Origin: JAYODW01 sp038116745
GTDB taxonomy: Bacteria > Pseudomonadota > Gammaproteobacteria > Ga0077536
Length of the DNA stretch: 35,561 nt
Direction: 5' to 3'
Assembly: GCA_038116745.1 (NCBI GenBank)
Contig: JAYODW010000046.1
Span: 1-35,561, forward strand
Under the pieces are notes generated by a model, which was not told the origin of the DNA, did no database searches, and saw nothing but the letters and a program-made list of their open reading frames with translations. Positions 24,071 through 33,200 of this stretch are shown here, piece by piece. Numbering within the stretch: the first letter of the stretch is position 1; every line of letters begins with the position of its first letter. The position numbers and the translations under genes were made by a program.

Positions 24071-25681
24071 ATGTTGAAAGACAGCGAGTTTGACGTGCTG
24101 ATTATCGGCAGCGGTGCTGCCGGCCTGTCTCTTGCGCTCTCTTTAGCCAGCTCCCTCCGCGTCGTGGTGTTGAGCAAAGCCGCGTTACACGAAAGTGCAA
24201 CCTGGTATGCACAAGGCGGGGTCTCGGCGGTGATGGACCCGAGCGATTCTGTGGAATCCCACATTGCCGACACCCTGAGTGTCGGCGGCGGCCTCTGCCA
24301 TGTTGACGTGGTCGAACACATCGTCCGGCACGGACGAGAGCGTATCCAGTGGCTGATAGATCAAGGCGTGCCGTTCTCTACCCGTGTGTCTCGCTCTGGA
24401 CGCGTAGAGTGCCATCTGACACGGGAGGGCGGGCACAGCCATCGCCGGGTCGTGCATGCAGATGACGCGACAGGCCGCGTAATCGAGACCACGCTGCTTG
24501 AGCAGGTGCGCAACCACCCCTCAATAACGTTGCTCGAGCGGCACATCGCTATAGACCTCATTACAACAGGAAAACTTGGGAAAACGCCTGACCGCTGCGT
24601 CGGCGCCTACGTCCTCGATCTCGAACAGCGCGAGGTGCGCGCGCTCTCGGCGCGCTGCTCAGTGCTTGCCGCGGGTGGCGCCGGGAAAGTTTACCTCTAC
24701 ACCAGCAACCCTGATGTGGCGACGGGGGACGGCATAGCCATGGCCTGGCGCGCAGGATGCGCCGTGGCCAATATGGAGTTTGTGCAATTTCATCCGACCT
24801 GCCTGTATCACCCACACGCAAAGACATTGCTGCTAACCGAAGCGCTGCGCGGAGAGGGAGCGCATCTTGTTCTCCCCAGCGGTGAACGGTTCATGTTCAA
24901 GTTCGATGAGCGGGGCGAGCTCGCGCCCAGGGACGTGGTGGCCCGCGCCATCGATCATGAAATGAAGCGTCTGGGTCTCGACTGCGTTTTTCTGGACATA
25001 ACACACAAGCCGCAGGATTTTGTCAGTGAGCATTTCCCTAACGCCGTACGTGAATGTGCCAGCTACGGAATCGACATCACTAAGGACCCAGTACCCGTCG
25101 TACCGGCAGCACACTATCTGTGCGGTGGCGTGGTGGCAGATACCGAAGGCCGCACAACTGTTCCGGGTCTCTACGCTATTGGTGAGTGCGCCAACACCGG
25201 GCTTCACGGCGCCAATCGTATGGCGAGCAATTCCCTGCTTGAGTGCCTCGTGATGGCGAATTCCTGTGCTGAGTCCATCTCCAAACACATCGGAGGTCTC
25301 AGCAACATCAAAAATCTACCCCCCTGGGATGAATCACTGGTCACTGACGCTGACGAAGAAATCGTGGTGGCCCATAACTGGGACGAGTTGCGCCGCCTGA
25401 TGTGGGACTACGTAGGGATCGTGAGGAGCACGAAACGGCTGCAGCGTGCACGACGTCGTGTAGAGCTGCTGCACAGCGAAATCAGCGAGTTCTACGGAAA
25501 TTTTCGCGTCTCTGGCGACCTGATCGAGCTGCGGAATCTGCTCCAGGTGGCAGAGCTGATCATTCGCTCGGCAATGAAAAGGCGTGAAAGCCGCGGGCTT
25601 CACTACACCATCGACTACCCGGAGCGTGACGACGCCAACTACGCAAAGGACACAATCCTGCGGGCAGGAGATTTCAGCTGA
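24071..25681 (+). CDS. nadB: L-aspartate oxidase
   Basis: FAD enzyme that oxidises L-aspartate to iminoaspartate, the first step of de novo NAD synthesis with NadA. The protein is 536 residues, near the E. coli 540. The FAD dinucleotide fold shows IIGSGAAGLSLALSLA (Gly13-x-Gly15-x-x-Gly18). YAQGGVSAVMDPSDS, MEFVQFHPTCLY, PAAHYLCGGV and the GLHGANRMASNSLLECLV block are family hallmarks of the succinate dehydrogenase/NadB group. It is divergent from rpoE, a conserved pairing. The 3' neighbour starts 63 bases later. Confidence 0.97.
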   Translation: MLKDSEFDVLIIGSGAAGLSLALSLASSLRVVVLSKAALHESATWYAQGGVSAVMDPSDSVESHIADTLSVGGGLCHVDVVEHIVRHGRERIQWLIDQGVPFSTRVSRSGRVECHLTREGGHSHRRVVHADDATGRVIETTLLEQVRNHPSITLLERHIAIDLITTGKLGKTPDRCVGAYVLDLEQREVRALSARCSVLAAGGAGKVYLYTSNPDVATGDGIAMAWRAGCAVANMEFVQFHPTCLYHPHAKTLLLTEALRGEGAHLVLPSGERFMFKFDERGELAPRDVVARAIDHEMKRLGLDCVFLDITHKPQDFVSEHFPNAVRECASYGIDITKDPVPVVPAAHYLCGGVVADTEGRTTVPGLYAIGECANTGLHGANRMASNSLLECLVMANSCAESISKHIGGLSNIKNLPPWDESLVTDADEEIVVAHNWDELRRLMWDYVGIVRSTKRLQRARRRVELLHSEISEFYGNFRVSGDLIELRNLLQVAELIIRSAMKRRESRGLHYTIDYPERDDANYAKDTILRAGDFS

Positions 25682-25744
25682 AGTCAAAGGAAACAGGACG
25701 CACGCTGCCGCGTGGCATCAGCAACCCAGTTCACGGACACATTC

Positions 25745-26491
25745 ATGACAAGCAAAGACGACAATGCGCTCAAGGGGCACACCATCCTGATCACCGGCGC
25801 AAGCCGCGGGATCGGGCAGGCTGTATCCCGCGCCTGCGCGGCAGCAGGCGCTTCCGTTCTCCTTGCCGCGCGGGATGTACGCGCGCTCAGCAAAACCGCC
25901 GAATTAATAGCCGCCTCGGGCGCAGCTGAGCCGGTTCTAATCCCGATCAACCTGGAAAGCGCGACTGTGGACGACTATGCCATGGTCGCCGCCCTGGTAG
26001 AGGAGCAATTCGGACAGCTGGATGGACTGATCCTGGGCGCGGCAATGCTGGGCCCGCTCACACCTCTGAGCCACTACGACCCGCTCATGTGGGCTCGGGT
26101 CTTTCAGGTCAATCTGCACAGCAACTGGCTGTTAATCCGCGCCTGCTTTTCTGTCTTAAAAAAATCCGGGCGTAGTTCGGTCATCATGACCCTGGCTGAG
26201 GAAACCGGGCAACCCAACTGGGGTGCTTACGCTGTATCCAAAGCTGCGCTGCGTGCACTTTTTGAAACCTGGGCAGCTGAATGCCGCTCACAGGCCGGCA
26301 TTCGAATGAACGCTGTCATACCACCGCCAACAGCCACCCGTCTGCGTATGGAAGCGTTCCCCGCAGCACTTGCGTCGCAATTTGCCACACCTGACGCGGC
26401 TCCCCCGCTCTATCTCGGACTGCTGACCGATACACGCCAGGAACGGAACGGTGAGATCGTCAGCTGGCGTGACGCTTCGACGGACTCGTGA
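25745..26491 (+). CDS. Short-chain dehydrogenase, YciK-like
   Basis: NAD(P)-binding SDR of 248 residues, substrate unknown. TGASRGIG forms the cofactor loop, LDGLILGAAMLGPLTPLS and QVNLHSNWLLIRAC match the E. coli YciK pattern, and the catalytic Tyr-Lys is in NWGAYAVSKAAL. The position of the catalytic serine, 13 residues before Tyr, holds Thr within MTLAEETGQPNW; Thr may still serve, but it is a departure from the family. I prefer ATG 25745; an in-frame GTG at 25712 would add eleven residues. It follows nadB by 63 bases and may be cotranscribed with it. Confidence 0.82.
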   Translation: MTSKDDNALKGHTILITGASRGIGQAVSRACAAAGASVLLAARDVRALSKTAELIAASGAAEPVLIPINLESATVDDYAMVAALVEEQFGQLDGLILGAAMLGPLTPLSHYDPLMWARVFQVNLHSNWLLIRACFSVLKKSGRSSVIMTLAEETGQPNWGAYAVSKAALRALFETWAAECRSQAGIRMNAVIPPPTATRLRMEAFPAALASQFATPDAAPPLYLGLLTDTRQERNGEIVSWRDASTDS

Positions 26492-26718
26492 CGCGACACT
26501 CCATGCGGTGCGTTGAGCGAGTTTCTCTAGCGTTTTGGTAACGCTCACATGCTGCAAGCAGGGCACGCAGGACGCCGGCCACCCTCCGTAGCCCGCAGAA
26601 CCGGGATTCTCGCCCAGAAAACCTGGAACTGGCTTGTTTCTAGCCTCACACCGTGTCTCCGTAGATGTTGATGCCCCCGCAATGCATCGCTACACCATGA
26701 CCGAATGCGAGACGCTTA
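26492..26718 (+). other. Gene-free stretch before the GGDEF remnant
   Basis: This part of the 806-base gap between the SDR and ligA holds no intact gene. It may contain the eroded N-terminal part of the diguanylate cyclase gene. One frame near 26685-26720 reads HRYTMTECETLN, which faintly recalls the segment before the GGDEF linker in relatives, but I cannot support it further. No promoter, terminator or repeat stands out. Confidence 0.3.
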
Positions 26719-27244
26719 ATGTGCCCCCCTCGCAACGCCAACGGCCAGAGCAACAGCCCCGATATGATCGATACGCGTCTTACCGGCGCGGGTACACGAC
26801 GCCTCCTTCTTCCCGTTCTGAGAAACCCTCATAAATACGGGTTTGCGCTGAGATCGGCTCTTGAGGATAAGTGGGCCATACCCGGCAATCGCGTGGCTTT
26901 GGAAAAATTTCTCGATCATCACATCGCACTGGCCCAGCGACACGCATTGCAGCTGCGTGCCTTGCTGCCGGATATAGATTTTTGAAATCAGGTAGCGACC
27001 GTTTCGGGCATCTTGTGGGCGACGCGGTACCGCAACGAATCTCGAGCCGCCTCGCTGAGCTTGTGCGCACCTTGGACGGTTTCTTTCGCTACGGCAGCGA
27101 GGAAATTTTAACCGTCCAGCCCGCGACGCCGACTCAGGGAGCGGTAGTGCTCGCGGAGCGTTTGCGCCTGCGCTTGTCCATCAAGTCGTTGACCAGGCTC
27201 TGCTATGCGTCAAACGCGAGGGACTAACCTGGATACGGTCCTAG
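26719..27244 (+). pseudogene. Decayed diguanylate cyclase (GGDEF domain) gene
   Basis: Three reading frames together spell a GGDEF domain. Frame one (26719-26982) gives LLLPVLRNPHKYGFALRSAL, then IPGNRVALEKFLDHH (for the usual LTGxxNR) and ends at DIDF. A one-base loss in the T-run at 26979-26983 moves to a second frame reading FLKSGSDRFGHLVGDAVPQR, LVRTLDGFFRYGSEE and VVLAERLRLRL. A third frame (27188-27244) gives VDQALLCVKREG and IRS then a stop, matching the usual AD-ALY-AKR-GRN end. About 45 codons between frames two and three are gone. The catalytic GG[D/E]EF is now GSEEI. It cannot make c-di-GMP. Confidence 0.8.
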
Positions 27245-27297
27245 GGACATTGCTGACGCTCTGACACAGATCCTCTAATCTGAAATTGCGACCGTTT

Positions 27298-29298
27298 CTA
27301 GGCTGACGACAGCAGCGTTCTCAAACGCGCCGGTTCCTGCAGAATCACCAGCAACTCGGTTTCTCCAAGCACGGGGACGCCCTGTTCCCGTGCTTTTTCG
27401 AGCTTGCTCCCCGCTTCGCTGCCCGCCACCAGAAAATCCGTTTTCTTGGATACTGTGCCAACGACACGCGCCCCCAGGGTCTTCAATGCATCTTTCGCTT
27501 CATCACGTGTCATCCCGCTCAGAGTGCCCGTTAACACACAGCTGAATCCAGCCAGGGGAGCACCGTCGATCTCCGCGGTCGCAGGCGTGCGCTCTGGCCA
27601 GCGAACACCGAGCGCCCGCAAACGCGCAATAAGCCTTTGGTTGTCCGGATTTTCGAACCAGTCGCGCACACTGCCCGCAACGACCGGCCCGACGTCCTCT
27701 ACCTGTTCGAGTGTCGCTTGGTCGGCGACTGAGAGAGCGTTGATACCACCGAACCGCAGAGCCAGATTCTCAGCGGTTACCTCCCCCACTTCTTTGATGC
27801 CGAGGGCGTAAATCAAACGGTTCAGGGCGATATCCCGGCGGCGATCGATAGCGGCAACAATATTTGCCGCGGACTTTTCGCCCACACGCTCCAAAGGAAT
27901 CAGCTGTTCAGCCGTGAGTTCAAAGAGATCTGCTGGCGATTGCACCATGCCGCTGTGCACCAGCTGATAAAGAAGTTTGTCACCCAGACCGTCGATATCC
28001 AGCGCCCGCCGCGAGGCGAAATGCGCCAGCTGTTGAACAAGACGCGCCGTCTCCTGCCCCGGAACCGCATCCGGCAGAACAAAAGGCACCGTGCCGGGCG
28101 GTCGTCTTTCCAGGTCGACCCGCACAATCTCGGGGATCACATCCCCTGCGCGACGCACGACAACCCAGTCGCCGACCCGGACGTCTTTACGCTGTATTTC
28201 GTCAGCGTTATGCAGGGTCGCGTTGGTGACTGTGACGCCGCCGACAAATACGGGCTCAAGTCGCGCCACTGGGGTCAGCACCCCGGTGCGTCCCACCTGG
28301 ACATCAATCGCCAGCACCCGCGTCGTGCGCTCCTCTGCCGGAAACTTATATGCAATCGCCCAGCGTGGTGCCCGCGAGACGGCCCCCAGCCGTTCCTGCT
28401 GTGCGAGGCTATCCACTTTAAAGACGAGTCCGTCGACATCAAAGGGTAGCTGCAGACGGCGCTCACTGAAGCGACGGAAATGCGCGAGACTCTCGGCACA
28501 ACCGGAGATCTGAACCGAATCTTCAGAGGTCTTAAAACCAAAGGCCTGCAGCAGTAACAGAACGTCTCGTTGACTCTCTGGAAGACGCATTCCTTCTACG
28601 TATCCCAGCGCGTAGGCCATCAGCGTCAACGGTCGCCGAGCCGTAACTGCAGGGTCCAGCTGCCGCAGGCTACCTGCCGCAGCGTTGCGCGGATTCGCAA
28701 AAAGCTTTTCCCCGCACTCACGCTGCGCGCTATTGAGCGCCTCGAAACCCTCGCGGGTCATGAAAATTTCGCCGCGGACTTCTACCACAGGCGGAGGCGA
28801 CGAGGTCTGCAGTCTGAGCGGAACCGTCGGGATCGTCCGCACATTCAGCGTGACATCTTCTCCCGTTGTGCCATCACCTCGCGTGGCACCCCGCACCAGG
28901 CGCCCTTCCCGGTACAGCAGGCTGATGGCCAGGCCGTCGAATTTGGGCTCAGCTGTCAGCGCAAACGTCTCACCCGACAGTCCTTCCTCACTCCGGCGAT
29001 AAAACGCCGAAAAGTCATCTGCATTCAGCGCATTGGCCAGGGAAAGCATGGGCTGCAGGTGCTCTGCTGCATTGAACTGTGCGGCGGGTGCGGCGCCGAC
29101 ACGCTGAGTCGGCGATAACGCGTCGCGTAAGTCCGGGTGCTGCGATTCCAGCTGTTCGAGCTCGCGCATGAGCGCATCGTAAGCAGCGTCATCAACGACC
29201 GGCGCATCCAGCACGTAGTATCGGCGGTTGTGCTCTTCGAGCAGCTGTCGCAGTTCGCCCGCGCGCGCGCGGGCTGCCCTCTCAGATGTCGCTTCCAT
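27298..29298 (-). CDS. ligA: NAD-dependent DNA ligase lacking the zinc finger
   Basis: Seals nicks during replication and repair using NAD. The protein is 666 residues. Domains in order: Ia (RRYYVLDAPVVDDAAYDALM), adenylation with Lys119 in AEPKFDGLAI, OB fold (VQVGRTGVLTPVA, VVVRRAGDVIPEIV), helix-hairpin-helix repeats and a C-terminal BRCT domain (FSCVLTGTLSGMTRDEAKD). The four-cysteine zinc finger expected between OB and HhH domains (about residues 408-427) is missing: the sequence goes from FVLPDAVPGQETARLVQQLA straight to HFASRRALDIDGLG. The frame is open throughout, so this is an in-frame loss. It overlaps the 3' end of zipA by 17 bases. Confidence 0.96.
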   Translation of the reverse strand: MEATSERAARARAGELRQLLEEHNRRYYVLDAPVVDDAAYDALMRELEQLESQHPDLRDALSPTQRVGAAPAAQFNAAEHLQPMLSLANALNADDFSAFYRRSEEGLSGETFALTAEPKFDGLAISLLYREGRLVRGATRGDGTTGEDVTLNVRTIPTVPLRLQTSSPPPVVEVRGEIFMTREGFEALNSAQRECGEKLFANPRNAAAGSLRQLDPAVTARRPLTLMAYALGYVEGMRLPESQRDVLLLLQAFGFKTSEDSVQISGCAESLAHFRRFSERRLQLPFDVDGLVFKVDSLAQQERLGAVSRAPRWAIAYKFPAEERTTRVLAIDVQVGRTGVLTPVARLEPVFVGGVTVTNATLHNADEIQRKDVRVGDWVVVRRAGDVIPEIVRVDLERRPPGTVPFVLPDAVPGQETARLVQQLAHFASRRALDIDGLGDKLLYQLVHSGMVQSPADLFELTAEQLIPLERVGEKSAANIVAAIDRRRDIALNRLIYALGIKEVGEVTAENLALRFGGINALSVADQATLEQVEDVGPVVAGSVRDWFENPDNQRLIARLRALGVRWPERTPATAEIDGAPLAGFSCVLTGTLSGMTRDEAKDALKTLGARVVGTVSKKTDFLVAGSEAGSKLEKAREQGVPVLGETELLVILQEPARLRTLLSSA

Positions 29299-30202
29299 CT
29301 GCGGAGAACTGCGCGGCGCGGCTTCGCAGTCGAGAGATATCCCGACTGGTTAACGGTGATTTAGGCGTGACGAACAATTCCCCACCCAGCAGCTCCGAGA
29401 GACGTTGAGCCGTATTCAAAAGCAGTTCGAAGGCCACTGCCCCCTCAAAGCTGGTCGGCAGCTGCAGGAAAAAGACAATCCCCGAGGTACGAAAAGCTTC
29501 GATACGGGTGAGATCGAATGTGCCAGGCTCGAACATATTCGCTGCACTGAACAGCGTTGTTCTGCTGCGCAACTCGCCTGCGCCGAAGTGGTGAAAAATA
29601 GACATCTCGCCGTGCTTCATGCCCACGGCATTCAAGCATCTCACGAGCTCCGGACCGCGGAACTGCTTGCCTTCAACCGAGCGTACAAACAGCGTGATCA
29701 GGCCATTGTCCGGTGTATGTGCCGCTGGCTCTCTCGGTTGAACATCAGCAGTCGACGTAGTCGGCTCGCCTGCAGCTCCAAACAGATCCATCTGGTCACT
29801 GTTCAGACGGGCATTCCCTGGCTCATCGTCTGCAAACGCATCGTTTCGGACCTTTGGCAGGTCTTCGAGCGCCTGATCTTCTGGAGGCAAAACGAATTCC
29901 TTCGGCAGCGGGGCACGGGCACGCTTTCTGGGCAGCGCGGGCGCACCGGCGCCCGGCTCCTCCAGGCGCGATATTTCCGGGGTCGAAAGTTTTCTCTCGT
30001 GCGTCTGGGTGTCTTTTAGCGTAGGGAGTTCTCGCTTCTGCCCTGAGGCTTCCTCCTCGAAAATCACGTCAGGAATGTTGAAACGGGTGAAGCGTCGCTC
30101 AACGCTTGCACGCTGATCCCGCCGCCGCTTAGCCGCAGTCACAACGTAAACCAGAGCAACAATCGCCAGCCCGATAAGCAGAAGCGTCAGTCGCAAGGAC
30201 AT
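29282..30202 (-). CDS. zipA: Cell division protein ZipA
   Basis: Inner-membrane protein that tethers FtsZ to the membrane at the division site. The protein is 306 residues from ATG 30202, which lies seven bases after the smc stop; an earlier in-frame start at 30250 would precede the membrane anchor with unrelated residues. Transmembrane helix at residues 2-22 (LRLTLLLIGLAIVALVYVV), then basic residues, a Pro/Glu/Ala-rich linker (about 45-160), and the FtsZ-binding domain (about 170-300; LITLFVRSVEGKQFRGPELV, MSIFHHFG, FFLQLPTSFEGAVAFELLL). The smc-zipA-ligA order is that of Pseudomonas. Confidence 0.93.
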   Translation of the reverse strand: MSLRLTLLLIGLAIVALVYVVTAAKRRRDQRASVERRFTRFNIPDVIFEEEASGQKRELPTLKDTQTHERKLSTPEISRLEEPGAGAPALPRKRARAPLPKEFVLPPEDQALEDLPKVRNDAFADDEPGNARLNSDQMDLFGAAGEPTTSTADVQPREPAAHTPDNGLITLFVRSVEGKQFRGPELVRCLNAVGMKHGEMSIFHHFGAGELRSRTTLFSAANMFEPGTFDLTRIEAFRTSGIVFFLQLPTSFEGAVAFELLLNTAQRLSELLGGELFVTPKSPLTSRDISRLRSRAAQFSADGSDI

Positions 30203-30209
30203 CGTTAGT

Positions 30210-33200
30210 TCAGGCGGCCGTAGCGGCCAGCTCCACTGCCTGATCCACATTAACGCTGACCAGGCGGGAAACGCCTGGTTCCTGCATGGTGACCCCGACG
30301 AGCTGTCCGGCGATCTCCATCGTTATCTTGTTGTGCGACACAAACAGAAACTGCACCCGCTCAGCCATCGCACGCAGCATTTCCGTCAGTCTCAGCACGT
30401 TGGCGTCGTCCAAGGGGGCGTCGACCTCATCCAGCAGGCAGAACGGCGCAGGGTTCAGCTCAAAAATGGAGAACACGAAAGCGAGCGCAGTGAGCGCCTT
30501 TTCTCCGCCGGACAGGAGGTGAATTGTGCTATTGCGCTTGCCCGGAGGCCGCGCCATAACGCTGACCCCGGTCTCAAGGAGATCATCGCTGGTGAGCTCC
30601 AGGTAGGCGTGACCACCCCCGAAAAGCACCGGGAACATGGCCTGCAGGCCGTTGTTCACTTTGTCGAAAGTTTCTCTGAAGCGGGTCCGCGTTTCACGAT
30701 CAATTTTTCGGATCGCGTCTTCCAGAGTGGCAAGCGCTTCGCTCAGATCCGCATGCTGCCGATCAAGATATTCCTTCCGCTCCGAGAGTTGTTTGAATTC
30801 ATCAATGGCCGCCAGATTGATCGCGCCCAGCCGTTGGATCCTGGCTTCGATCCTGGACAGCCGTTCCTGCACCGCTTCTTCAGTATCACCAGACTCCAGA
30901 GTGGCTTTGACCTGATCAAGATCAGCCCCAATCTGGTCAAAACGGGTTTTCAACTCCTGCTGGCGCACTTCAATCGTGCGCGTTTCAAGACGCGCCTGCT
31001 CCAGAGCTGCTTGTGCGTCTGCCACGCGCTGCTCTATCTCTGCGCGTTCGGACTCAGCTTTACGCGCTGCGTCATCAATTGCGCCGAGCGCCTGCCTCGC
31101 CGACGCCATTTCCTGGGAAGCGGACAGCTGGTTTGCAAGCGCTTCGTCAAGCTCGGCACGCATCTGGACGCGAGGCTGCGTCAGTGCCTCGAGGGCAACC
31201 GAAAATTCATCGCGGCGTCTCTGGAGCTGAGCCGCCGCGTTCCGATTACGTTCTAGCGCGTCGGTCAATGCGCGCAACTCGGATTGCTTGAGTTGCAGTT
31301 CAAGCTCATGCGTATGGGCAATACGCTGCATGTCCTGCCACTGCTCACGCGCTGCGTCCACCTGCTGCTGACGTGTCGCACGCTGCTGACTGAGCGTGTC
31401 TCTTTGCGAGTTCTGGGCCACCATCGCGCTGACGTTGAGCGCCTGTTCTTCGCGGGTTCGCGCGATTTGTCGTTCGGCTTCAGCCAACTGCTCACGCAGC
31501 CGCAGCTGCTCCGTTTCGATATCGCTCAACCGTGCGGCGCGGCGTTTGCTCTCCGCTTCGAGAGCTGCGAGCTGATCGCGTTCTTCATTGTGACGCGCTC
31601 CGGCAGCTTCCTGCTGTTCGTTCAGGTGAGACTCGTATTCTTCGAGGCCACGCTGATGAGCCTGCGCACGCGCTGCGGCCTCCTGCGTTTCTGTCGCATC
31701 ATGCTCTAATCGCTGAACTTCCAACGTCAGCTGCTGCAGCCGGCGTTCTCGCGCCAGAACGCTTTCCTCTCGATCCTGCCGGCCGGCAAGCTGAAACCAT
31801 CCCGCGCCGAACACACTACCGTCGGGCAGCACGACGCATTCGTGAGGCTTGAGACCCACAACCTTACGACGAGCCGCAATTTCGTCTTCTGCCCAGAACA
31901 CTCCACTCAGCAGCCCATCGAGCGCCAGCTCTGACTGCACCTTGTCGAGTAGAAGGCCGCTTGCCCTGCCCTCTCTGCTCGATACGCTGAGATCGGTGTT
32001 CATCACAGCAAGCTGTCCGTTCGATAACGCCCCTGGAGTCTCCAGCACGCGATCTGTCAGGCCTGCAGCGCACCAGGCACCGAGGGGAAGGCGCAGTGCC
32101 GCTTCCAGCGCGCGCTCCCAGCCGTTCTCGATTTCAACAAGCTCGGCGAGCCTTGACAGGTTTTCCATACCGTTGTCGCTCAGCCATTGCGCAGCGTGGT
32201 CCCCTTCATCTCCGTAGGCAGCATCCTGCAACGCACGGAGAGAAGAATAGCGACCCCGCTGCTCCTCGAGCTGCGACTGAACGCTGTGAAGATGTTCACC
32301 GGCCTGGCGAACGGCGTGTCTACTCTGCTCGATCTCTCCCCGCAACGCGCTACGCTGACTAGCCCATTGTGCTCTGGATGCTTCGAGTTCCTCGACCCGC
32401 TGCCGCGCTTGCGCGATATCCTCAGCCAGTGTGCCGAGCGCGTTCTCTACACGCTCTTCGTCCAGTTTCGAGTACCGCCGCTCGTAGTCCTGTACGGTAT
32501 TCGAAAGATGATCTAGACGGACCCGCCCACTTTGTTCCTGCTGACTCAGCTCGCTGTGTTGACGCTGATGCGTGTCCCACTCTGCCTGCCATTCGCCAAG
32601 AAGCACTTCTGCGGACTGCAGCTCCGTCGCGAGTGCATCCCTGTTGTTCTGAAGTTCTGAGAGCCGGGGCACCAGCTCGCTGACTGCGTCCTGCGCAGCG
32701 CGCTGTTGGTTTTCTTCCGCTTCAATCGCAAGCCCTACATCACCCAAAGTAGCGGCCGCGTCATCACGGTCAGCGCGCAGGTCGCGTTCCCGCTGCTCGT
32801 TGTTCTTGATGGATTCCTCGAGGCGGGAAATTTCTGCACTGCAGCTGTAGTAAATACCCTGGATAGCGTTCAAGCGCTCTGTTGCTTCAGCATGCATGCC
32901 TCGCCCGGCCACCTGACGCGCCTCAAGTTCGCGCAGACTGGCTATCTCGCGCTCAAGCGTATTCGTCCGTTGCTCCGTGAGCTGCTGTCCCTCAGATCTT
33001 GCGCGCTCCAGTTCGTTCCAGCGGATTGCCAGCATGCGTCCCTGCTCGACACGTTCTTCAGCGCGAAGCTCCTGATAGCGTTCCGCAGCTTTTGCCTGTC
33101 GGTTAAGGTGATTGAGCTGCTTGTCCAGCTCCTCCCGAATATCGTCAAGCCGCTCTATATTTTCCCGCGTGTGCCGCATGCGGTTTTCGGTCTCATGCCG

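Noticed and set aside
26634..26834. A small plus-strand protein with a TTG start before the GGDEF remnant
   Set aside because: Low-complexity Pro/Arg/Gln reading with no motif; it overlaps the pseudogene in another frame and is more likely debris.
29405..30019. A 204-codon plus-strand open frame opposite zipA
   Set aside because: ZipA has clear domains on the other strand; the antisense product has no family features.
30333..31256. A 307-codon open frame on the plus strand inside smc
   Set aside because: It is antisense to the coiled-coil part of smc, has no recognisable domain and is a product of GC-rich codon use in the real gene.
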